DNA of 64,000 nucleotides from Lysobacterales bacterium (lineage in GTDB: Bacteria; Pseudomonadota; Gammaproteobacteria; Xanthomonadales; Rhodanobacteraceae), in the NCBI GenBank assembly GCA_016721015.1, contig JADKJL010000004.1, positions 186,001-250,000 on the forward strand, written 5' to 3'. Of this stretch, positions 52,252 to 61,095 are shown one piece after another. The stretch's first letter is position 1. Each line of letters starts with the position of its first letter. The notes beneath the pieces were generated by a model, which saw only the letters and a list, made by a program, of their open reading frames with translations, did not search any database and was not told the DNA's origin. Position numbers and translations under genes: made by a program.

Positions 52252-53787
52252 ATGAGCGGCAACGCGACATCGGCGACACTTGAAGATCATCCACCCGAAT
52301 TTCCGCAGCTCCTGGGACATCCGAAACCGCTGTGGATGCTGTTCATGGCGGAGTTCTGGGAGCGTTTCGCGTTCTACGGCATCCGCTGGGCCATGGTGCT
52401 GTACATCGTCGCCCAGTTCCACGGCGGCGATGCCGCCGGCGAAAAACCTGCCAGTGAGCTATACGGGGCCTATCTTGCCCTTGTCTACGCGGGCGCCATC
52501 TTTGGCGGTTATGTCGCCGACAAGCTGATCGGACATCAGCGTTCGATCCTGCTCGGCGCGGTCATCATGGCCGGCGGCCTGTTTCTGCTGGCCTCGCCGA
52601 CGGAGACGATGTTCAAGCTCGGTCTGGCCACCGTGATTGTCGGCAACGGCCTGTTCAAGCCGATCATTTCGACCCTGGTCGGCAAACTCTATGCGCAAGG
52701 TGACGAGCGCCGCGATTCGGGCTTCACGATCTTCTACATGGGCATCAACATGGGTGCCCTCATTGCACCGCTGATCACCCAATACCTGGCCAAGAAGCTT
52801 TTCGGTATCGAGGATATGCCGGCCTACAAGATCGTCTTCCTGTCAGCCGGCGTGGGCATGATCCTGAGCCTGATCTGGTTCTGGTTTGGTCGGCGCCAGC
52901 TCAAGGGCATCGGTCTGCATGCCGAGCACCAGGCGGGTCTGCGCAACGTTTCGCTGGTTCTGCTCGGTGGCCTCGCCATCGGCATCCCTGTTTTCTACAC
53001 GCTGCTGACCATCGATGCGACGATCCTGCAGTACATCCTGATGGCCTTGTTCGTTGTCCCGGCCGTGATGTTGTTCCGCGAAGGCGTTCGCGGCGGCAAT
53101 GTGCCACGCGACAAGGTGATCGCGATGCTGACGATTTTCGTCTTCAATGTGCTGTTCTGGATGTTCTTCGAGCAGGCCGGCAGTTCATTCAACTTCCTCG
53201 CCGACAAGATTGTCGATCGTGACATCGGCATGGTCGGCATGTTCAACGCATTGGCGGGCACCAACGATTTCCCGGTGTCCTGGTTCCAGTCGGTGAACTC
53301 GGTGGCAATCATTGCGCTGGCACCAATCCTGGCCTGGCTGTGGGTGCGCATGGGCAAGAACAATCCGACCATCCCGCGCAAATTCGGTCTCGGCTTGATC
53401 TTCAACGGCCTCGCTTTCCTGCTGCTGATGGTGGCCCTCAAGAGCATGGTCGATGATGCCGGAAAGATTCCATTCTGGACTTTGTTCATGGTCTATGTGA
53501 TCCAGTCGGTCGGCGAGCTTTGCCTGTCGCCGATCGGGCTGTCGATGACGACCAAGCTGGCTCCGGCCAAGCTGACCGGATTCGCCATGGGCTGTTGGTT
53601 CCTGTCGATTGCCATCGGCAACAACCTCGCCGGAATTTTTGCCGGCCGGGTCAGCGGTGAAAGCGGCATGACGGTTGCATCGGCACATGCCGGTTACACC
53701 TTCGGCTTCTACGCGCTGGTGGGTGCCGGTGTCTTGCTGTTCCTGATCGCACCGCTGATCCAGAAATGGATGCACGGCGTGAAATAG
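52252..53787 (+). CDS. POT-family proton-dependent oligopeptide transporter (copy 1)
   Basis: 511 residues, about 12-14 membrane helices. POT signature region: EFWERFAFYGIRWAMVLYIVAQF (ExxERFxxxG) and FGGYVADKLIGHQRSILLGA, then GNGLFKPIISTLVGKLY and FTIFYMGINMGALIAPL. It imports di- and tripeptides, feeding the amino-acid catabolic genes on both sides. A second member lies at 61096. Confidence 0.92.
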   Translation: MSGNATSATLEDHPPEFPQLLGHPKPLWMLFMAEFWERFAFYGIRWAMVLYIVAQFHGGDAAGEKPASELYGAYLALVYAGAIFGGYVADKLIGHQRSILLGAVIMAGGLFLLASPTETMFKLGLATVIVGNGLFKPIISTLVGKLYAQGDERRDSGFTIFYMGINMGALIAPLITQYLAKKLFGIEDMPAYKIVFLSAGVGMILSLIWFWFGRRQLKGIGLHAEHQAGLRNVSLVLLGGLAIGIPVFYTLLTIDATILQYILMALFVVPAVMLFREGVRGGNVPRDKVIAMLTIFVFNVLFWMFFEQAGSSFNFLADKIVDRDIGMVGMFNALAGTNDFPVSWFQSVNSVAIIALAPILAWLWVRMGKNNPTIPRKFGLGLIFNGLAFLLLMVALKSMVDDAGKIPFWTLFMVYVIQSVGELCLSPIGLSMTTKLAPAKLTGFAMGCWFLSIAIGNNLAGIFAGRVSGESGMTVASAHAGYTFGFYALVGAGVLLFLIAPLIQKWMHGVK

Positions 53788-53819
53788 CGCCTGGTCAAGA
53801 ATCCACAGGCGAATCACGA

Positions 53820-54156
53820 CGCGGGATCCGATGACGGATCCCGCGGTTCCCGCCCGGGTGTTCGCACCCGCCGCCATGGAATTGCCCTCGCCGCAGGAAG
53901 CATCGGGACTGAAGTCCCTCCCACCCAATCATTGGGAGTTGTTTCAGCCGTGAAGACCGCAATCCGCCCGTAGGGATCGGCTTCAGCCGCGATGCGCTTC
54001 GTCACCTGTGGCAAGAGCATTGGGCGTGAATGCCTCTCCTGCGCAGTGTGCAAGGACCGCGACTCGGATTTCGATGACGGATTTCGCGACACCGCCGCAG
54101 GTGTTTGCCCGCGAAGCACTTCCGTCGTAGGAAGCGGCTTCAGCCGCGATGCCCTC
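53820..54156. repeat. Hairpin and degenerate REP elements between POT1 and marR
   Basis: GCGGGATCC and GGATCCCGC around 53821-53844 form a hairpin without T-tract. Decayed REP sequences follow (about 53896-53950, 53968-54045) and a half REP GTAGGAAGCGGCTTCAGCCG at about 54126-54150. The gap 53788-54171 holds no gene that I can support. Confidence 0.6.
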
Positions 54157-54171
54157 AATCTTTAAAGCCGC

Positions 54172-54627
54172 TTACCGCTTCGCCTCAAGTTGTTCAGCCT
54201 TCCACAAGGTATCGAGAATCCGCGTCAGCCATTGGCGCTCTTCGGCATCGAGGTGAGCGAGCAGGCGCTGCTCATGCTCGAGCGCCAGCGGCGCAACCTG
54301 GTCGTAGATCCTCCAGCCTTCAACGGACAAACGCAGCACCGACTGGCGCTTGTCGTGGCGGGCGGTGCCGCGTTCGATGAGACCCTTTTTGAGCATGCGC
54401 GCCACGGCGCGGCTGACCGCGACCTTGTCCATGGCCGTACGCTCGGCAACTTCACGCGCCGAAATGTCCGCGCGGTAACCCAATACGGCCATGGCGCGCC
54501 ATTCGGTTACTGACAGATCGAAGCGTTTGTCGTAAACCCTGGCGATGGCCTGGCTCAGGGTGTTGGACAGCACCGAAAGCCGGTAGGGCAGAAAGGTTTC
54601 GAGTTCGAGCAGGGCGTCGCCGGGCAT
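54172..54627 (-). CDS. MarR-family transcriptional regulator
   Basis: 151 residues. The winged helix includes FDLSVTEWRAMAVLGYRADISAREVAERTAMDKVAVSRAVARMLKKGLIERGTARHDKRQSVLRLS, a typical MarR DNA-binding domain with basic wing. It is divergent from hppD and most likely controls the tyrosine/homogentisate genes, like the MarR/IclR-type regulators in other bacteria. The ligand would be an aromatic intermediate (inference). Confidence 0.88.
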   Translation of the reverse strand: MPGDALLELETFLPYRLSVLSNTLSQAIARVYDKRFDLSVTEWRAMAVLGYRADISAREVAERTAMDKVAVSRAVARMLKKGLIERGTARHDKRQSVLRLSVEGWRIYDQVAPLALEHEQRLLAHLDAEERQWLTRILDTLWKAEQLEAKR

Positions 54628-54637
54628 TGCGTGTCTC

Positions 54638-54653
54638 TTGCAAGTGGTTGCAA
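54638..54653. promoter_or_regulatory. TTGCAA direct repeat, candidate MarR site
   Basis: TTGCAA at 54638-54643 and again at 54648-54653, exactly one helical turn apart, within the 83-bp divergent marR-hppD gap. Candidate operator; no experimental basis. Confidence 0.35.
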
Positions 54654-54710
54654 ACGTAACTAAGGTTAGCGGTTCAATGCGCGGTTCGCGCAGGTATCGA
54701 GGAAATCATC

Positions 54711-55808
54711 ATGAACGCCCAGCTCGAATCCGCCAATACTGGCATGCAGGTTACGACGTTCGAGAATCCGATGGGAATCGACGGCTTTGAATTCGTCGAA
54801 TTCGCCTCGCCCGAACCGCAGAAGCTGCATGACTATTTTCGCTCGATGGGCTTCAGCGCGGTACTTCGGCACAAAAGCCGACCGATCACCATCTATCGCC
54901 AGGGTGGCGTCAATTTCCTCGTCAACGAGGATCCCGATTCGTTTGCCGCGGACTTTGCCAAGGCGCATGGCCCGAGTGCGTGCGGCTTTGCCATTCGCGT
55001 CAGCCAGCCGGCAGACGAGGTTTGCACCAAAGTCATCGCCAATGGCGGTGAGGCGATCGATCACAAGGCGAACAGCAAAGCCGTTGCATCGCCGGTGGTC
55101 AAGGGTATCGGTGACTGCATGCTCTACCTGGTCGATCGCTACGGGGATGCCGGTGACATGTACTCGGCCGACTACGCGCCAATCGCCGGAGCGGATCAGA
55201 ATCCAAAGGGATTCGGCCTGACCTTCATCGATCACCTGACCCACAATCTGTACTTCGGCAACATGCAGAAGTGGTCGGACTACTACGAGCGCCTGTTCAA
55301 CTTTCGCGAGATCCGCTATTTCGACATCAAGGGTGCCAAGACCGGTCTCGTGTCCAAGGCGATGACCGCACCGGACGGCATGGTGCGCATCCCGCTCAAC
55401 GAATCCTCGGATGAGAAATCGCAGATCAACGAATATCTCAACGAGTACAAGGGCGAGGGCATCCAGCATATCGCCTGCTTCACCGACGACATCTATGCGA
55501 CGGTCGAGGCCATGCATGCGCAGGGAATTCAATTCCTGGATACGCCGGCCGCGTACTACGAAGTCGTGGACGAGCGTATTCCGAATCACGGCGAAGACGT
55601 GCCGCGCATGGCCAGGAGCAAGATCCTGATCGACGCCGATATCGAGACGAAGAAGAAACTGCTGCTGCAGATCTTCACCCAGAACTGCATCGGGCCGATC
55701 TTCTTCGAGATCATCCAGCGCAAGGGTAATCCCGGTTTCGGAGAAGGCAATTTCCAGGCCTTGTTCGAATCGATCGAACGCGACCAGATCCGCCGCGGCG
55801 TGCTGTAG
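54711..55808 (+). CDS. hppD: 4-hydroxyphenylpyruvate dioxygenase
   Basis: 365 residues with GAGGAAAT upstream. A non-haem iron enzyme converting 4-hydroxyphenylpyruvate to homogentisate. Iron ligands are visible: histidine in FIDHLTHN (about 174), histidine in GIQHIACFTDD (about 251) and glutamate in GPIFFEIIQRKGNPGFGEGNF (about 331). It is the first step of the cluster completed by hmgA, fahA and maiA. Confidence 0.97.
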   Translation: MNAQLESANTGMQVTTFENPMGIDGFEFVEFASPEPQKLHDYFRSMGFSAVLRHKSRPITIYRQGGVNFLVNEDPDSFAADFAKAHGPSACGFAIRVSQPADEVCTKVIANGGEAIDHKANSKAVASPVVKGIGDCMLYLVDRYGDAGDMYSADYAPIAGADQNPKGFGLTFIDHLTHNLYFGNMQKWSDYYERLFNFREIRYFDIKGAKTGLVSKAMTAPDGMVRIPLNESSDEKSQINEYLNEYKGEGIQHIACFTDDIYATVEAMHAQGIQFLDTPAAYYEVVDERIPNHGEDVPRMARSKILIDADIETKKKLLLQIFTQNCIGPIFFEIIQRKGNPGFGEGNFQALFESIERDQIRRGVL

Positions 55809-55906
55809 CATAAGCCTTGGCTCCCTCTCCCCTCGGGAGAGTGGTCTGTGAGAAGGCACGAATCGCCGAGATCTCTAATGCTTCGATTCCCACCCCGGGC
55901 CACTTC

Positions 55907-56282
55907 ATGAACGAAAGATCAGGCTCAGTCTTGGCCACAGTCAAACCACCACTACCCACCCAAACGCTGGCCAATGCAAGGGAGCTGCGCACGAAGCAAA
56001 CGGATGCGGAGCAAAGACTCTGGAGTCGCTAGAGAGCAAGACAAGTACGTGATTTGAAGTTTCGCCGCCAGCATCCTATCCCGCCCCTACATTGCGGATT
56101 TTTGCTGCGTTGAGAGAAAGCTGATTGTTGAATTGGATGGTTCACAGCACGACGAAAGAGCTGACGAGACAAGAGCCCGATACCTCGAATGCCAAGGCTG
56201 GCAGATTCTCAGATATTGGGATAATGACGTTTTGAACCAGACCGATGTTGTGCTTGAGGCGATCTGGAATGCTACGGAGTAG
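55907..56282 (+). pseudogene. DUF559 (Vsr-like) endonuclease-domain protein, degraded
   Basis: The translation gives NARELRTKQTDAEQRLWSR, then an in-frame TAG at 56028, RARQVRDLKFRRQHPIPP, then a frame change in a CCCC run near 56091. It continues YIADFCCVERKLIVELDGSQHDERADETRARYLECQGWQILRYWDNDVL. This is a complete DUF559 domain with one nonsense codon and one +1 shift. The coding bias is lower in GC than its neighbours, suggesting acquisition. The shift could be a sequence error; the stop codon is a separate lesion. Confidence 0.75.
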
Positions 56283-56314
56283 CCGAACCCTCACGGCCCT
56301 CCCCGGGGCCTCGA

Positions 56315-56340
56315 ACCCCTCCCCGGGGGGAGGGGCTTTT
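56315..56340 (+). terminator. GC-rich hairpin with short T-tract
   Basis: CCCCTCCCC (56316-56324) pairs with GGGGAGGGG within 56325-56335, followed by CTTTT. It lies between the DUF559 remnant and hmgA. Confidence 0.45.
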
Positions 56341-56369
56341 GAGCCATGAATTCACCTTCGATGAATGAG

Positions 56370-57669
56370 ATGACGTTCAAAGACGTACCAAACCGGTTTC
56401 GGCAATGAATTCGCCAGCGAGGCTTTGCCCGGCGCCCTGCCTGTCGGGCGCAACTCGCCGCAGCGTGCTGCGTATGGGCTGTATGCCGAGCAATTGACCG
56501 GCACGGCATTCACCGCGCCACGCTCGCACAACCGGCGCACATGGTTGTACCGGATTCGTCCGGCGGCCATGCACACGCGTTTCGTCATGCTCGATTCCGG
56601 GCGCTTCCACAATCGTTTCGACGAGGTTCCGGCAGACCCGAACCAGTTGCGCTGGGATCCGTTGCCGATTCCGTCTGCGCCGACTGATTTCCTCGATGGC
56701 CTTGCGACCATGGCCGGCAATGGCAGTGCCGCCGCGCAGAGCGGAATCGGCATCCATGTCTACGCCGCAAATCGCTCGATGCGCGGGCGCTTCTTCTGCA
56801 ATGCTGATGCGGAAATGCTGATCGTGCCGCAGCTTGGGCGCCTGGTTATCGCCACCGAACTCGGCGTGATCGAAATCGAGCCGCAGCAGATTGCGCTGAT
56901 TCCACGTGGCATCCGCTTTCGCGTCGATCTGCTTGATGCCGAGGCGCGCGGCTACGTGGCGGAAAACTTCGGCAGTGCGTTTCGTCTGCCCGATCTTGGC
57001 CCGATCGGCTCGAATGGCCTGGCCAATGCGCGTGATTTCGAAACGCCGGTCGCGGCTTACGAGGACATCGAAGGCGATTTCGCGCTGGTCAGCAAATTCC
57101 AGGGCAGGTTGTGGACGGCTTCGATGGGTCACTCACCACTCGATGTCGTCGCATGGCACGGCAACCATGTGCCCTGCCGCTATGATCTGCGCCGCTTCAA
57201 CACGGTCGGATCGATCAGCTACGATCATCCCGATCCGTCGATCTTCACCGTGCTGACCTCGGCCAGCGATACGCCGGGCACGGCCAACATCGATTTCGCG
57301 ATATTTCCGCCGCGCTGGCTGTGTGCCGAAGATACCTTCCGACCCCCGTGGTTCCATCGCAATATCGCCAGCGAGTACATGGGCCTGATCCATGGCGAAT
57401 ACGATGCCAAGGCCGGTGGTTTCGTGCCTGGCGGCAGCAGCCTGCACAATTGCATGACCGGGCACGGGCCCGATGCGGCGACTTTCGAGAAGGCATCCCA
57501 CGGCGACACCTCGCAACCGGGTCACATCACCGATACGATGGCCTTCATGTTCGAGACCCGCGCGGTGATCCAGCCGACCCGGCAAGCTCTCGAATCTGCC
57601 CAACTGCAAGGCAACTACATCGAATGCTGGCAGGGCCTGCGCAAGCATTTCGATCCGCAGAAACCTTGA
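56370..57669 (+). CDS. hmgA: Homogentisate 1,2-dioxygenase, with a frameshift close to the start
   Basis: It cleaves homogentisate to maleylacetoacetate. The frame from 56374 reads KTYQTGFGNEFASEALPGALPVGRNSPQ..., the normal HmgA start region, but an in-frame TGA at 56371 leaves no start except TTG 56425, which would remove GFGNEFASEA. ATG 56370 is one base out of frame; deleting one T at 56376-56377 gives MTSKTYQTGFGNEF and a 432-residue protein of normal size. The rest is intact, with the iron-site region FRPPWFHRNIASEYMGLIHGEY and HNCMTGHGPD. Confidence 0.92.
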
Positions 57670-57694
57670 TCGAAGAACAGGAAACCGAGCCGAT

Positions 57695-58684
57695 ATGAAA
57701 CTCGCAAGTCTCAAGGAAGGTGGCCGTGACGGAACCCTGATCGTCGTCAACCGCGATCTCACCCTCGCCGTCCGCGCGACAGGCATTGCTGCCACGCTTC
57801 AGGTCGCGCTGGAGCACTGGAGCAACATGGCGCCGCGCCTGAATGCACTGTTCGAGCAGCTTCAATCCGGCACGGCTGGCGATTCGTTCGTTCTGGAGGT
57901 CGACAAGCTGGCCTCGCCGCTGCCTCGCGCCTACGAGTTTGTCGATGGCAGCGCCTACTTGCCGCATGTCGAGCGCGTGCGTCGCGCGCGCGGTGCCGAG
58001 GTGCCGCAAAGTTTCTACACCGATCCATTGATGTACCAGGCCACCAGTGCGGGTTTCCTCGCCCCGCGCGATCCGATCCTTGCCGCCAGTGAGGACTGGG
58101 GCATCGATCTGGAAGCCGAGGTCATCGTGGTCACCGATGATGTGGCGATGGGCGTCACGCCCGCCCAGGCGGCGGAGCATATCCAGTTGATCGGACTGGT
58201 CAATGATGTCTCCCTGCGAGGTCTGATCCCTGGCGAACTGGCCAAGGGCTTCGGCTTCCTGCAGTCCAAGCCGCGTTCGGCCCTGTCGCCTGTGTTTGTC
58301 ACGCCCGATGAACTGGGTGATGCCTGGAAGGACAGCAAACTGCATCTGCCGATGCGCACATGGATCAACGAGCAATGGTTTGGCGAGGCCGAGACCGGCG
58401 TCGACATGCAATTCAGCTTTGCCGAGCTCGTCGCCCACGTTGCAAAAACGCGCCCGCTGAGCGCCGGAACCCTGATCGGATCGGGTACGATTGCCAACGA
58501 GGACACAGCAAAGGGAGCGTCCTGTCTGGCCGAGCAGCGCACCGTGGAAACCCTGCGCGATGGCAAACCGGCAACTCCATTCCTCAAATTCGGTGACCGC
58601 GTGAAAATCGAGGTGACCGATGCCGCAGGAAGTTCGGTCTTCGGTGCGATCGATCAGGTCGTCAAGAAGTATTCGCCAGCCTGA
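57695..58684 (+). CDS. fahA: Fumarylacetoacetase (FAA hydrolase family)
   Basis: 329 residues. It hydrolyses fumarylacetoacetate to fumarate and acetoacetate, the last step of tyrosine catabolism. FAH fold motifs: DPLMYQATSAGFLAPRDPI, WGIDLEAEVIVVTDDV (metal-binding acidic residues), LVNDVSLRG, GFGFLQSKPRSALSPVFVTPDEL and GTLIGSGTIANED. It is the short bacterial type rather than the 420-residue eukaryote-like FahA. It starts 25 bp after hmgA. Confidence 0.9.
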   Translation: MKLASLKEGGRDGTLIVVNRDLTLAVRATGIAATLQVALEHWSNMAPRLNALFEQLQSGTAGDSFVLEVDKLASPLPRAYEFVDGSAYLPHVERVRRARGAEVPQSFYTDPLMYQATSAGFLAPRDPILAASEDWGIDLEAEVIVVTDDVAMGVTPAQAAEHIQLIGLVNDVSLRGLIPGELAKGFGFLQSKPRSALSPVFVTPDELGDAWKDSKLHLPMRTWINEQWFGEAETGVDMQFSFAELVAHVAKTRPLSAGTLIGSGTIANEDTAKGASCLAEQRTVETLRDGKPATPFLKFGDRVKIEVTDAAGSSVFGAIDQVVKKYSPA

Positions 58685-58751
58685 ACAATCCTGCACAATA
58701 GGACGGCGATGACAGAGGTCGTCGACCGTTCCGGAATGCAGGGGGTGGGCC

Positions 58752-59423
58752 GTGTCCGACAACATCAAGCTCTACAGCTACTGGCGATCAAGCGCCGCCT
58801 ATCGCGTGCGGATCGCCTTGAATCTCAAGCAACTGGCATATGAGATCATGCCTGTGCACCTCGTCAACAATGGCGGCGAGCAGCATTCCGAGGCTTACCT
58901 CGAGCTCAACCCGCAAGCTTGCGTGCCAACCCTGCTCGATGGGTCTCGCGTGTTCCGCCAGTCGATGGCGATCATCGAATATCTCGAGGAGGCATATCCC
59001 GGGCGTGCCGCACTGTTGCCATCGACCGCGCGCGATCGGGCACGCGTTCGTGCTCTTGCGCAGGTTGTCGCCTGCGATATCCATCCGCTCAACAACCTGC
59101 GGGTCATGCAGTTCCTCGAGCATGAATTCAGTTCGCCCCAGGTCGAGCGTGAGCGTTGGACGCGGCACTGGATAACGGAAGGTTTCAGTGCGATCGAGAG
59201 GATGCTCGACGACAATTCCGGCACCGGCATCTATTGCGATGGCGACGCGCCGACGCTCGCTGATTTGTGCTTGATTCCCCAAGTCTACAATGCGCGCCGC
59301 TTCGACGTTGACATGAGCGCATTTCCGGTGATTTCACGGATCGAGCAGCAGTGCCTGGGGCTGCCGGCCTTTGACACCGCGCGCCCTGAAAACCAACCCG
59401 ATGCACCCAAGCGGGGTGGCTGA
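58752..59423 (+). CDS. maiA: Maleylacetoacetate isomerase (zeta-class GST)
   Basis: 223 residues from GTG 58752. It isomerises maleylacetoacetate to fumarylacetoacetate using glutathione. The thioredoxin-fold N-terminus reads LYSYWRSSAAYRVRIALNLKQL (the zeta-GST SSxxxRVRIAL motif) and PQACVPTLLDG. The C-terminal helical domain includes CDIHPLNNLRVMQFL and CDGDAPTLADLCLIPQVYNARRF. It completes the hppD-hmgA-fahA-maiA set. Confidence 0.95.
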   Translation: MSDNIKLYSYWRSSAAYRVRIALNLKQLAYEIMPVHLVNNGGEQHSEAYLELNPQACVPTLLDGSRVFRQSMAIIEYLEEAYPGRAALLPSTARDRARVRALAQVVACDIHPLNNLRVMQFLEHEFSSPQVERERWTRHWITEGFSAIERMLDDNSGTGIYCDGDAPTLADLCLIPQVYNARRFDVDMSAFPVISRIEQQCLGLPAFDTARPENQPDAPKRGG

Positions 59424-59440
59424 GCCTGATCGCCCGGCTC

Positions 59441-59869
59441 CTAGCCGGCGATATAGCGATGCAATTGCTCGATCTGCTCGCTTTGCTCGCTGATCACGGC
59501 CTTGACCAGATCGCCGAGTGAAAGCACGCCGATGGTCTTGCCGTTGTCCAGCACGGGCAGATAACGAACACGCTTGTTGGTGCACAGGCGCATGCAGTGA
59601 TCGATGCTGTCATCGGGATTCACCATGGTCATCCCGGATTCCATGATTTCGCGCACCAGGGTCGATGAGGACGAGCGTCCCTTGAGGACGACGTTGCGCG
59701 CATAGTCGCGCTCGCTGACGATGCCGAGCAATTCCTCACCCTGCATCACGAGCAGGGCACCGATACCTTTTGCAGCCATCATCGTGATCGCATCGAGTAC
59801 CGGCGCATCCGGCGCAATCGCGAGAATGTCGCGGCCCTTGTCATCGAGTAGATGTTTGACCTGAAGCAT
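59441..59869 (-). CDS. CBS-pair domain protein
   Basis: 142 residues from ATG 59869, with GGAGG seven bases upstream. Two CBS motifs are visible: ILAIAPDAPVLDAITMMAAKGIGALLVMQGEELLGIVSERDYAR and MVNPDDSIDHCMRLCTNKRVRYLPVLDNGKTIGVLSLGDLVKAV. Such stand-alone proteins bind adenine nucleotides and sense energy state; the partner is unknown. It is convergent with maiA. Confidence 0.92.
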   Translation of the reverse strand: MLQVKHLLDDKGRDILAIAPDAPVLDAITMMAAKGIGALLVMQGEELLGIVSERDYARNVVLKGRSSSSTLVREIMESGMTMVNPDDSIDHCMRLCTNKRVRYLPVLDNGKTIGVLSLGDLVKAVISEQSEQIEQLHRYIAG

Positions 59870-60062
59870 GAGGTGCCTCCACGGGGAAACGATGCCCACC
59901 GAAAGTTGCGGAGGTTCAGTCTAGCGCTGTCCGCGCGGGTTCGCGACGTCATGGGAAGCAAACTCAACCGGGATTGCCCATTCAGAGCCATGCGTGGCCA
60001 ACAATTGACATGCGGATGGAGTTACACGGGACTTGGCAAAGTGGTGCGGTTTGAAATCCTGA

Positions 60063-60902
60063 TCAGAATCCCGGCGGCAAGTACTTGAAGCGCGTCATCT
60101 GATCGCGATGTTGTTCGATGATTTGCTCAATTTGATTTCGAGTCAACACATCGCGCCATTCGCTCATACGCCCATAGCGGAAGAAGCGCCTGCTCTTGTC
60201 AGATGCTTCCTTGAAGCCATCCTTCTTCTCCATTGCAGAAAGATTCTTGAAGGCCGAATGGCGTATCGCACGGTCGATGCGTGTTCGGTCAGTGCCGACT
60301 CCGACAAACCGGGCGATTTTCGAGAAATGCTTGCCGGGATTCTGCAGCAAGTCCTCATATCGAACCGTCAAACGAGGGGGGGTAGTTGCGAGATCTGCCC
60401 ATCCTTTTGTGTGGCTCGACCATGAACCAAGAATCTGGGTAACGAACAATTCATCGTTCTGGGTCGCCACGTTCTCATTGCCGAGACGCTCAATGGCTTC
60501 GTCAAGCGACAATCCGAAATGGTGGGTCATGCTGATCGCGACATCCAGCGGGTTTCGTACTACATGGATGGCACCGGCCGTCACGGCCAGATTTTGCAAC
60601 GGGTGGCTATCGAAGCTGCCGAGCATGTTGTGAGTCTTCACAAACCGTGTCCCATTCGACCTCGCCGCGATCTGTGCATGGACTTGCGGGCGAAGGATGG
60701 AAATCTCGTCCAGTTTCAGTTCAACGCAAGGTCTTCCTGCGAGTTCACTGAAAATATCCGGGCGCGCCTCATCCTCACAGTAGTCGGGCAGGCGATCAAG
60801 CGGTACCGGATCCGGGCGATTTGCGATCAAGTTGGCGAGGAAGGCGCGCAACCACGTATTTCCGGATTTCGGGTACGAAGCCAACCAGACGATGTTTCCC
60901 AT
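60063..60902 (-). CDS. Sulfotransferase domain protein
   Basis: 279 residues. The PAPS-binding signatures are clear: VWLASYPKSGNTWLRAFL (5'-phosphosulfate loop) at the N-terminus and HVVRNPLDVAISMTHHFG (3'-phosphate motif) near 115, with VRYEDLLQNPGKHFSKIARF near 190. It would transfer sulfate from PAPS to an unknown acceptor, such as a glycan, lipid or small molecule. It stands alone, and its codon use looks less GC-extreme than its neighbours, so acquisition is possible. Confidence 0.87.
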   Translation of the reverse strand: MGNIVWLASYPKSGNTWLRAFLANLIANRPDPVPLDRLPDYCEDEARPDIFSELAGRPCVELKLDEISILRPQVHAQIAARSNGTRFVKTHNMLGSFDSHPLQNLAVTAGAIHVVRNPLDVAISMTHHFGLSLDEAIERLGNENVATQNDELFVTQILGSWSSHTKGWADLATTPPRLTVRYEDLLQNPGKHFSKIARFVGVGTDRTRIDRAIRHSAFKNLSAMEKKDGFKEASDKSRRFFRYGRMSEWRDVLTRNQIEQIIEQHRDQMTRFKYLPPGF

Positions 60903-61095
60903 GATCTTTGCAAGGATGAGTTGGGTCGCGATTTTAACATGAGTGGAACTTCAACCTTGCCGGAGAGAGTCTCGATTTCATTCGACTGGCAAGATCAAAT
61001 CCGATCGATCAAGAATTGAATGTGCGTTCGCACACGCCAAGCGGGCATGCATGCGCTAGGCTCGCGCACTTTCCAGAATTCTCCGGGCACCGACG

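Noticed and set aside
55907..56282. Active Vsr/DUF559 nuclease as a defence gene
   Set aside because: One in-frame stop and one frame change; no methylase or other defence gene nearby.
56425..57669. hmgA starting at TTG 56425
   Set aside because: Would delete the conserved GFGNEFASEA segment that is plainly encoded just upstream.
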